64,000 nucleotides of DNA from SZUA-309 sp965230005 (GTDB taxonomy: Bacteria > Pseudomonadota > Gammaproteobacteria > Pseudomonadales > Azotimanducaceae). The notes under the pieces were generated by a model that made no database searches, had not been told where the DNA came from, and saw only the letters and a program-made list of their open reading frames with translations. Positions within the stretch are counted from its first letter, which is position 1. Each line of letters starts with the position of its first letter. The translations under genes were made by a program, and so were the position numbers. The stretch covers positions 5,460,037 through 5,524,036 of the forward strand of contig OZ245934.1 in NCBI GenBank assembly GCA_965230005.1, written 5' to 3'. Positions 8,492-17,322 of the stretch are shown piece by piece.

Positions 8492-8526
8492 GCCCGCCCA
8501 CGCTTTTTCGTGGTCGAAACGCGGGC
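8492..8526. repeat. Nested inverted repeat in low-GC intergenic region
   Basis: Outer arms GCCCGC (8492-8497) and GCGGGC (8521-8526) enclose an inner hairpin CCACG-CTTTTT-CGTGG (8498-8513). It lies between the transporter start and the end of the low-GC gene (8312-8606, 295 bp with no gene I can support). On the minus strand it is downstream of that gene and could help end its transcript, but no clear T-run follows the stem, so function is unproven. Confidence 0.35.
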
Positions 8527-8606
8527 TTGTCGGTGGAGAGCGTGCGGTTCTACGCTTCGTTGGTAGATTGCTACACCGTTCCTTCGATAGATGGCAGGCG
8601 TTAGAA

Positions 8607-9320
8607 CTAAGCAGCAAATTGGAATAGGTTTCGTCGCTCGATTGAAGTAACCGCGTGTCGCAACTGTTTGCGCCAAGCTCTCATCTGAGCTGATCCTTCC
8701 TGAAAGAGTGTGGCATCTAGAGCAGCGTGAACGTCTGTAAACTCAATCCAAAGGTGCGCCAGATTCCTATTGCTACCCGTACCGGAAGGCATACCAAAGT
8801 AGCGAACTTTACAATTCTGAAATCCTGCTTGATGTAGTGTTTGCTCCAGCTCAACGGCGACCGTCGGTAGCTTAAACAGCGCTTCCGCTATCGGCGCTCG
8901 GTAGACACTCCATTGCACGCAGCCATGAGGTTGAAGCGGCCCGTAGGACGCATCCAAGGTATCTTCCACCATCACTTGGGTATTCGCGACACTGACTTCT
9001 TGTTTGGATTGCAAACTAACCAAAGCGTCAAAGTAGCCTGGCGATGTTTGACCCCATACTTCCGCCGCTGTCCAGGCATGGAAATCTTCGTACTTTTCCA
9101 CCATCAACAAAGAGTCCACCAAATCAGTGGTCAGTAGTGGTTTGTAAAAGTGCAGTACACCTGGAAACTCATTGTTAGCATGAACCATCTCCGTCGTGCG
9201 CAGCGCTGACTCAAGAACATCGGTTTCGCCTTTCGCATAAAACCAGCTCGTATGATAGACGTCTCTAAAGGCACGCCGGAATCCGGAAACATCAGGCATT
9301 TCAGACTCCATGTCGCTCAA
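8607..9320 (-). CDS. Uncharacterised protein in a low-GC stretch
   Basis: A 237-residue protein with no family I recognise. It is soluble, with no signal peptide or membrane segment. Aromatic-rich N-terminal half (YHTSWFYAK, FYKPLL, YEDFHAWTAAEVWGQ) alternates with predicted strands and could be a two-repeat ferredoxin-like (Dabb/ABM-type) fold, but that is a guess. Local GC is near 50 % (40-62 % in sampled 60-base lines), well below both flanks, and codon use is different from neighbours, consistent with transfer. It starts with ATG; an upstream in-frame alternative near 9311 is possible. Confidence 0.55.
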   Translation of the reverse strand: MSDMESEMPDVSGFRRAFRDVYHTSWFYAKGETDVLESALRTTEMVHANNEFPGVLHFYKPLLTTDLVDSLLMVEKYEDFHAWTAAEVWGQTSPGYFDALVSLQSKQEVSVANTQVMVEDTLDASYGPLQPHGCVQWSVYRAPIAEALFKLPTVAVELEQTLHQAGFQNCKVRYFGMPSGTGSNRNLAHLWIEFTDVHAALDATLFQEGSAQMRAWRKQLRHAVTSIERRNLFQFAA

Positions 9321-9399
9321 CCCTCACTCGATTCAGTTTCGCTATCTGAGTATAAGAGAACCTTAGTCAGCAAACGGGTAGTGATGGCACAGAATCGGC

Positions 9400-9423
9400 G
9401 ACGCCGCCCGTGCGGGCGGTGTC
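9400..9423 (-). terminator. GC-rich hairpin downstream of the monooxygenase gene
   Basis: GACGCCGCCCG and CGGGCGGTGTC form an 11-pair stem (one G-T pair) around TG, starting 35 bp past the BVMO stop. There is no strong T-run after it on the minus strand, so it may be an attenuated or Rho-assisted terminator, not a classic intrinsic one. Confidence 0.4.
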
Positions 9424-9457
9424 ATTGGCGCCTGAGGATCGAGGCCGGGGTCGGATC

Positions 9458-11260
<1,803 letters not shown>

Positions 11261-11398
11261 GGATGACTACTCCTTGCTTGGCGGCTGAACGACATGCGGA
11301 ACCTGCCCGCAAAAGCGAACCAGTATATGAGCGTCTGGCCTGGTGCTGCCAGCAAAGGCAGTTCGGTGTGGCGCGGTTGGGTCAGCGTCTGACCGACG

Positions 11399-11419
11399 GG
11401 GCTTTTTCTTGAAAAGCCC
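11399..11419. repeat. Small A/T-ended hairpin between divergent genes
   Basis: GGGCTTTT (11399-11406) and AAAAGCCC (11412-11419) form an 8-bp stem with a 5-base loop. It lies in the 267-bp divergent space between the BVMO start and the HTH/ATPase-like gene. No T-run follows on either strand; it may be part of a promoter or operator region. Confidence 0.3.
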
Positions 11420-11458
11420 GTTTCGTGAGAATTTCCCGAAGAATTCCCACATAGGTCT

Positions 11459-11501
11459 CATAATACTTCATAGCGTATATGATACGTTATGAAATATTAT
11501 G
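11459..11501. promoter_or_regulatory. 43-bp near-perfect palindrome, candidate autoregulatory operator
   Basis: Two 20-bp arms around ATG match at 18 of 20 positions when one is reverse-complemented; the centre reads GCGTAT-ATG-ATACGT. The element is AT-rich in a GC-rich region and ends 26 bp before the start of the gene at 11528, whose first 55 residues are an excisionase-like DNA-binding domain. The simplest reading is an operator bound by this protein or a dimeric regulator. An RNA hairpin from the same bases is also possible but has no T-run. Confidence 0.55.
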
Positions 11502-11527
11502 TGTTCAGGTGCTCAGGACCTGGGTAA

Positions 11528-13003
11528 ATGACTGAAAACAATGAACTTCTGACCATGGAAGAGGCCATAGAGCGCCTGTCCACCAGTCGAGGCACCTTTT
11601 ACCGCTGGTTGCGTGCCGGACGAATCAACGGTTTCAAAATCGGCCGGCAATGGCGCTTCGAGGAACGAGAGATCGAGCGCTTCCTGAAAGGCGCGGAGCC
11701 GAGCGTCGATCTGCCGGTCAGCCCGGCTTCCCTGAACGAAGCCCTGCGAGCCGACATTGCAGATCGGTCGATCACCGACAACCTGACCGATGACGCGTCG
11801 ATCAAGCAGGTGGTTAATCTCATGTTGATCGATGCCCTAAAAAACGGCGCGGCATCGCTTTTCGTCGACGTGCTCGAGTCAAAAGAGGGCGACCTCGAGG
11901 GCGTCTTCAGTCTGCGCATCGACGGTCTCGTGCATCCCGTCACCAGCTACGACCTCCGGCTTCACCAGCCGATCGTCGACTGTCTCAAGCAGATGTGTGA
12001 CATGGACGTTACCCGGAAGCGGGCGCCCCAGGATGGGCGCATGAAAATGAAGATCACACCAGGCAAGGCGATCGACTTCATGGTCAGCACCATGCCGGCA
12101 TTGTCCGGCGAGTCCTGCACGGCCCGCGTCATCGATCCGGCCGCTGCCACCTTGGGCTTCGATGCACTGGGCGTGCTGGAGGAAGATCGTGCTCGAATCG
12201 ATGCGGCGCTCAACCGCAAACAGGGGCTCTATATCTCAGGCGGCCCTGCCGAAAGCGGTAAACGGGTCACGGCCTATACACTGCTGAACGCGCTCAACGA
12301 TGAGCAGTCGCGTGTTGTGACGATTGAGGACCCGGTGGCGATCAACCTACCTGGGGTTGTGCAATCGGTTCCGAACCGAAGCATGGGTCTCGGGATCAAT
12401 GAACTGCTCAGTGCCTGTGCAAGGCAGAACGTTGATGTGCTCTACGTCAGCCAAACACAGGATCCGGGCACACTGACGCTCACTCTGCAGCAGGCACTCG
12501 TTCGGAAGGTCATTACCACCCTGCATCTCCGTGATGCCGTCAGTGGATTGATGAAAATCAGAGATCAAGGCGCGAGCGGATTACTGCCGACGGATACCGT
12601 GGCTCTGATTTCGGCTCAGCGTCTTGCGCGACGGTTGTGCACGCACTGTCGTATCGAAGAGCCGCCCGACGAGAGCTCAGCGGCGTTTATCGAGCGTGTC
12701 GCCAGGTTGAATGGCTTGCCGCAACCTCGAGGTGTTTTCTATGCACCGCAGGGCTGCGACAAGTGTTATGGCGGATACAGCGGGCGAATCGGCCTCTTCG
12801 AAACGCTGATCCCGACCCCGGCAATGGAAGCCGCCCTGGCCGCGGGCGCACCCTTTGAATCCCTGCAGCAGATCGCCATCGATGAAGGGATGACCACGCT
12901 GTGTCTCGATGGGGTTCGCAAGGCTGCCGAAGGCATTACAAGCCTGCGTGAGCTGCGCCGGGTGACTTCCGATCTGCCGGAGGCACTGGATCCAGTCGGA
13001 TAG
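11528..13003 (+). CDS. Excisionase-like HTH fused to degenerate GspE/PilB-like ATPase
   Basis: A 491-residue fusion. Residues 6-53 form an excisionase/MerR-like HTH (MEEAIERLSTSRGTFYRWLR, then GFKIGRQWRF). Residues about 85-470 align with the GspE/PilB secretion ATPases: VVNLMLIDALKNGA (95-108), QDGR (168-171), LGFDALG, then the ATPase core. Key residues are changed: Walker A is GPAESGKR (239-246), with Arg for the usual Thr/Ser; the Walker B region reads DVLYVSQTQD (303-312), where GEIRD is expected. The His box is TTLHLRD (330-336). The four zinc cysteines remain (CTHC 371-374, CDKC 410-413). No pilus or type II secretion genes are nearby. It probably does not hydrolyse ATP normally; a nucleotide- or ligand-sensing DNA-binding role is one guess. 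Confidence 0.75.
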   Translation: MTENNELLTMEEAIERLSTSRGTFYRWLRAGRINGFKIGRQWRFEEREIERFLKGAEPSVDLPVSPASLNEALRADIADRSITDNLTDDASIKQVVNLMLIDALKNGAASLFVDVLESKEGDLEGVFSLRIDGLVHPVTSYDLRLHQPIVDCLKQMCDMDVTRKRAPQDGRMKMKITPGKAIDFMVSTMPALSGESCTARVIDPAAATLGFDALGVLEEDRARIDAALNRKQGLYISGGPAESGKRVTAYTLLNALNDEQSRVVTIEDPVAINLPGVVQSVPNRSMGLGINELLSACARQNVDVLYVSQTQDPGTLTLTLQQALVRKVITTLHLRDAVSGLMKIRDQGASGLLPTDTVALISAQRLARRLCTHCRIEEPPDESSAAFIERVARLNGLPQPRGVFYAPQGCDKCYGGYSGRIGLFETLIPTPAMEAALAAGAPFESLQQIAIDEGMTTLCLDGVRKAAEGITSLRELRRVTSDLPEALDPVG

Positions 13004-13024
13004 CAGGCTTCTCAGGCGTATCCA

Positions 13025-13930
13025 TCATCCACTCAGCAATTTCCGGCTCGCAGCGTCGTCCAGCACCGCCTGCTCGAACTGCTCGACGAGACCGATGACA
13101 ACGATGGCTGTCTGACCCACACCGCCGTGTGACTCCAGGGTTTGCCGCTGCCCGACCTGCTGGAAGAGCAGGCCCGCATCGTCTTCGAGTTTAAAGAAAC
13201 CCTTTGCGCGGAGTACCCAGGTGGGCAGGGCAATCAGAAACGCATCGATCGCATCCCGGCTCAAGGCTCTGTCGCTTTCGAAGTGCCAGGTGGCGTAGTG
13301 CTCGTGTTCCGGTCGATCGCTTGTCAGTCCGCCGAGCTCGGTACGATGCGCCAGGTCGAAGAGTACCTCCCGCGGCACCTCTGCCTGGCGGGTCGTCAGT
13401 ACTGGCACTGAGGGCGCAAGCTCAGTCAGCCAGCTTTGCACGCTGGCGCAGCGTTCCTCATCGATCAGATCGATCTTGTTCAGCACAATCAGGTCGGCGC
13501 CGCGCAGCTGGCGCTTCACGGTCTCCGCCACGTATTTGTCCCGGGCCTTGGCGCGGACGGTTTCTGCGTCCGCCAGCACCACGATGCCGTCGAGGCGGAG
13601 GCCGCCGTGATAGCCGTACTGGGCCAGCGACACCACGTCGGCCACGCCGCTGGCCTCAACGACGATGCGCTCCGGTGCAGGATCACGTTCCAGAAGCTCA
13701 GCAAGGGCCTCATCGAAACCTGCGCTCATGCCGCAGCAGACGCAGCCGTTGGTGAGATTGATCTGGTCACCGGTCTGCGACTCGATGAGTGCAGCGTCGA
13801 TGTTGATGGCGCCGAAGTCGTTGATGATGAGCGCCAGGCGCTCGCCCTGCGGATCGGCCAGGAGCTTATTCAGCAGCGTCGTTTTACCGGCGCCGAGGTA
13901 GCCGCCGAGGATCGTCAGGGGGATCGTCAT
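13025..13930 (-). CDS. CobW/ZNG1-family metal-chaperone GTPase
   Basis: A 301-residue G3E-family GTPase. Walker A is GGYLGAGKTT (9-18), the metal-binding CxCC is CVCC at 63-66, and the base-recognition motif is NKID at 151-154. The C-terminal CobW_C-type domain is present (HYATWHFESDR and following). Members deliver Zn or other metals to target enzymes; the sequence does not say which metal. It is convergent with the HTH/ATPase-like gene (stops 22 bp apart) and lies 24 bp after the amidohydrolase gene on the same strand, so it may supply metal to that hydrolase. Confidence 0.88.
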   Translation of the reverse strand: MTIPLTILGGYLGAGKTTLLNKLLADPQGERLALIINDFGAINIDAALIESQTGDQINLTNGCVCCGMSAGFDEALAELLERDPAPERIVVEASGVADVVSLAQYGYHGGLRLDGIVVLADAETVRAKARDKYVAETVKRQLRGADLIVLNKIDLIDEERCASVQSWLTELAPSVPVLTTRQAEVPREVLFDLAHRTELGGLTSDRPEHEHYATWHFESDRALSRDAIDAFLIALPTWVLRAKGFFKLEDDAGLLFQQVGQRQTLESHGGVGQTAIVVIGLVEQFEQAVLDDAASRKLLSG

Positions 13931-13954
13931 TGTGCAGGCATTCAGACCAGAGCG

Positions 13955-15613
13955 TCACGCCGGGTAGGGCACGCCACCCACTACCGTGCCCCAGACGCCG
14001 ATATCGCGGATCGCCATGGGGTCGACGCTCAGCGGGCATTCCTCAAGCACGGCGAAGTCTGCCCGTTTACCAGCCTCCAGAGAGCCGATCTCGTGGTCCA
14101 TGTGCAGCTGGTAGGCGGCTGAGAGGGTGACCGCCTTAAGCGCCTCGTAGGCGCTGATCCGCTCCGTGTCGCCGAGTACGCGGCCCTTGGGCGTGAGTCG
14201 ATTCACGGCGCACCACATGGTGTGCAGCTGCCCGAGGGGCGTCACGCCGGCGTCCGAGTGAATGGCGAAGGGTACGCCTTCGCGCAGCGCCGATGCGCAG
14301 GGCTCGAGCGCGTTGGCGCGCTCCGGGCCAACGGTCTGCTCGTAATGCTGATCCCCCCAGTACCAGAGATGGTTGGCAAAGAAGTTCGCGCAAAGGCCGA
14401 GCTTCGACATCTTCCGGAGCTGCGCCTGCGTGGTGAGCTGCGCATGAGTGATCGTGTGGCGGTGGTCGAGCCAGGGCACCTCCTTCAGCACCGCTTCCAC
14501 GGTTTCGATGGCGAGGTCCTGAGTTTTGTTGCCGTTGCAGTGCATGTGCACGTTGATACCGGCGCGATGAATGGGCAGCAGCCAGTCGCGGAATTGTTCT
14601 GGCACCGTGAGCAGCTGGCCGTGGTCGTTGCCGGTGAGGTAGCCGGGCTCGTTCAGGAGCGCCGTCCAGCCCTGAATGGAGCCGTCGAGGATGAACTTCA
14701 CACCGGGGAAGCGGAGCTTGTCCGTTGCTTCCGTCTGCAGGTCCAGCACCGTCTCGGCGGCGGCCTCAAAGTCCGTGGCATCGCCTGGCATGGCGGGAAT
14801 GTTGTACATGGCGATGCGGGCCGGGAACTCCGCATCGTTGACGATGCGCTGCCACATCTCTTTGCCGCCGCGCTTCGCATTCGGTGCCATGACCAGCGTG
14901 CCGCCGAGATCGGTGACCGTGGTGATGCCCGCGTTGCGGGCGCAGGCGCCGAAATTCCACAGGGCAGCTTCATCGACGTTGGCGCGCATCACGGCGCGGT
15001 AGCCGGTCTTACACAGGGACATGGCCGGTGGTTCGCGCAGCTCACCATCGAGTTCGCCGTCGGCATCGCGACCGAGACCCTCCACCTGCAGATCGCGGGT
15101 GACGTTGTTTTCCGCGAGCATGGCAGTGTTTGCCGTCGCGAGGTGGCCGCTTGCGTGATAGAGCAGGATCGGGCGTGTCGCGGAAACCTGGTCCAGGTGC
15201 TGGCGCGTGAGTCTCGGCTCTCCCTCGAAATAGATCGGGTCGAAGCCGCGGGCGACGATGGCTTCCTCCGGATCCTCCAGCGCGGCATCGATGGCTTTGA
15301 GCCGTTCGATGAGCTCGGGGTAGCTTCGCACGCCGGCCGCCGTGGAGCCGTCCGGCATCGGGCGATCAAACCAGCCCAGGTAAGGCATGAGCGCCATGGC
15401 ACCTTCCATGACGTGGGCGTGTGCTTCCACGAAGCCTGGCGTGATCACGTGCTGCGCAAAGCGCTCGTCGAGCTCGTAGTCACCCCAGACAGCAACCTCT
15501 TCCAGGCTGCCAACGCCGAGGATCATGCCATCGCGCACGGCGATGTGTGTGCCCTCCGGATTGCTCGGATTCATGGTGATGATCTTGCGGGCGGAATAGA
15601 TGGTGATGCTCAT
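13955..15613 (-). CDS. YtcJ-type metal-dependent amidohydrolase
   Basis: A 552-residue cytoplasmic hydrolase of the Amidohydro_3/YtcJ group. The metal site H-x-H is H65 and H67 in VEAHAH, with further histidines in MHCNG, ITHAQL and HSDAG characteristic of this fold, and the small beta-sandwich domain formed by both ends (ITMNPSNPEG at the start, DFAVLEECPL near the end). Substrates of this group are often exocyclic amides or carbamates and cannot be named here. It is divergent from the acyl-CoA ligase gene (65 bp). Confidence 0.87.
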   Translation of the reverse strand: MSITIYSARKIITMNPSNPEGTHIAVRDGMILGVGSLEEVAVWGDYELDERFAQHVITPGFVEAHAHVMEGAMALMPYLGWFDRPMPDGSTAAGVRSYPELIERLKAIDAALEDPEEAIVARGFDPIYFEGEPRLTRQHLDQVSATRPILLYHASGHLATANTAMLAENNVTRDLQVEGLGRDADGELDGELREPPAMSLCKTGYRAVMRANVDEAALWNFGACARNAGITTVTDLGGTLVMAPNAKRGGKEMWQRIVNDAEFPARIAMYNIPAMPGDATDFEAAAETVLDLQTEATDKLRFPGVKFILDGSIQGWTALLNEPGYLTGNDHGQLLTVPEQFRDWLLPIHRAGINVHMHCNGNKTQDLAIETVEAVLKEVPWLDHRHTITHAQLTTQAQLRKMSKLGLCANFFANHLWYWGDQHYEQTVGPERANALEPCASALREGVPFAIHSDAGVTPLGQLHTMWCAVNRLTPKGRVLGDTERISAYEALKAVTLSAAYQLHMDHEIGSLEAGKRADFAVLEECPLSVDPMAIRDIGVWGTVVGGVPYPA

Positions 15614-15678
15614 GGGTAGGCGTTGTATTCGTCGGCGCGGCTAACTACCGTATCGGAACAGATTGGAGGGGAGTTGTC

Positions 15679-17256
15679 ATGACCATTGAAACGCTCGGCG
15701 ATATCACCCGGGTACACGCTGCCGTGCAAGGGGAAAAGACGGCGCTGACGTTCGTGGAAACCTCTGTTGATGATGAGCATCGCAGCTGGACCTTCGCGGA
15801 TCTGGATCGCGAGTCAAACAGAATTGCCAACGCCCTGCTGGCTGAAGGCATCGGGCCCGGTCAGCGGATTGCCTATCTCGACAAGAATGCGCCCGAGTAT
15901 TTTCTCTATCTGCTCGGCGGTGCCAAAGTGAATGCGGTATCCGTGGCGGTCAACTGGCGCCTCGCCGTGCCGGAAATGGAATACATCCTGAACAACTCCG
16001 AAGCCCGGGTGCTTCTCGTGGGTGAGGAGTACCTGCCGGCCCTGGCGGAGATGCAGCTCACGGCCGCCGAGACCATCGTCGTGCTCGGTGATCCCGGCAG
16101 CAGCGGCTACCGGACCTTTGATCAGTGGCTATCGGGGCAGTCGGCGGAAGATCCGCACGTGCCCGTGGCGCCCGGAGACGTGTGTTATCAACTCTACACC
16201 TCGGGCACCACGGGCCTGCCCAAGGGCGTTGAGATCACCCACGGCAATTTTCTGCATGCCATGACCGCGAGCATGGCCCATCAGGAGTTCGACGCGGACT
16301 CGCTGAACATCGTCTGCATGCCGCTGTTCCATATCTCCGGGAGTGGCTGGGGCCTCATCGGCATGTACTTCGGCGCGGGCTCCGTCATGCTCCGCGACGT
16401 CAATCTTGAACTCATTCTCGACGTGATTCCTGCGTTTGGCGTTACGCACGCACTTTTCGTCCCCGCGGTGCTGCAGTTCCTGCTGGCGCAGCCAAAGTGT
16501 CGGGAGACGGACTTCACCACCCTCCGGAACATCACCTACGGAGCATCGCCGATCACCGAAGCCGTGCTCGTCGAAGGCATGGAGGTGTTCGGCTGCGACT
16601 TCATTCAGGTCTATGGGCTCACTGAGACGACGGGGGGCGTCACTTCCCTGTCTCCAGCCGATCACGATCCGGGCGGCCCGCGAGCGCACCTCCTGCGCTC
16701 CTGCGGCAAGGCCATCGAAAACCACGAAGTTGCCATCTACGACGCGGAAACGAAAACGCCGGTCGCCGATGGTGAGGTCGGTGAGATCTGGATTCGCGGT
16801 CCGCAGATCATGCGCGGTTACTGGAAGAACGAGGAAGCCACCGCCGACGCCATCCTCGAAGATGGGTGGTTCCGCAGCGGCGACGCCGGTTTCATGGAGG
16901 ACGGCTACCTGTTCATCCATGATCGCGTCAAAGACATGATCATCTCAGGCGGTGAGAACATCTATCCCGCGGAGATCGAGAACGTGCTCATGCAGCACGA
17001 CGGCATTGCCGACGCCGCCGTGATCGGTGTGCCGAGCGATCGCTGGGGCGAAACCGTGAAAGCCATCGTGACCCGGGCGGATGCCGAACTCTCGGAGCAG
17101 ACCGTCATCGAGCATTGCCGGAAGCACCTTGCCGGCTATAAGTGCCCGACCTCCGTTGACTGGATGGACTCGATTCCCCGAAATCCCTCCGGGAAAATTC
17201 TCAAGGTCGAGCTGCGCAAGCCTTACTGGGCGGGCAAGGACCGCCAGGTTTCCTGA
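15679..17256 (+). CDS. Acyl-CoA synthetase (AMP-forming)
   Basis: A 525-residue ANL-superfamily ligase that activates a carboxylic acid to its CoA thioester via an acyl-adenylate. The P-loop YTSGTTGLPKG is at 173-183, the A5 motif YGLTETTGG near 312, the hinge GWFRSGD near 395, and the C-terminal catalytic Lys lies in NPSGKILK near 515. It most resembles long/medium-chain fatty-acid and related CoA ligases (FadD3/FadD13-like in size). A GGAGGGGAG site precedes the ATG. With neighbouring oxygenases and beta-oxidation genes it likely feeds a side chain or ring-cleavage acid into CoA metabolism. Confidence 0.9.
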   Translation: MTIETLGDITRVHAAVQGEKTALTFVETSVDDEHRSWTFADLDRESNRIANALLAEGIGPGQRIAYLDKNAPEYFLYLLGGAKVNAVSVAVNWRLAVPEMEYILNNSEARVLLVGEEYLPALAEMQLTAAETIVVLGDPGSSGYRTFDQWLSGQSAEDPHVPVAPGDVCYQLYTSGTTGLPKGVEITHGNFLHAMTASMAHQEFDADSLNIVCMPLFHISGSGWGLIGMYFGAGSVMLRDVNLELILDVIPAFGVTHALFVPAVLQFLLAQPKCRETDFTTLRNITYGASPITEAVLVEGMEVFGCDFIQVYGLTETTGGVTSLSPADHDPGGPRAHLLRSCGKAIENHEVAIYDAETKTPVADGEVGEIWIRGPQIMRGYWKNEEATADAILEDGWFRSGDAGFMEDGYLFIHDRVKDMIISGGENIYPAEIENVLMQHDGIADAAVIGVPSDRWGETVKAIVTRADAELSEQTVIEHCRKHLAGYKCPTSVDWMDSIPRNPSGKILKVELRKPYWAGKDRQVS

Positions 17257-17322
17257 AGCGGTGCGGCGCGGTACCAGTCCAGCCCTTGTCCAGGGCGTCC
17301 ATCGCATGACAGGAAGGCGAAC

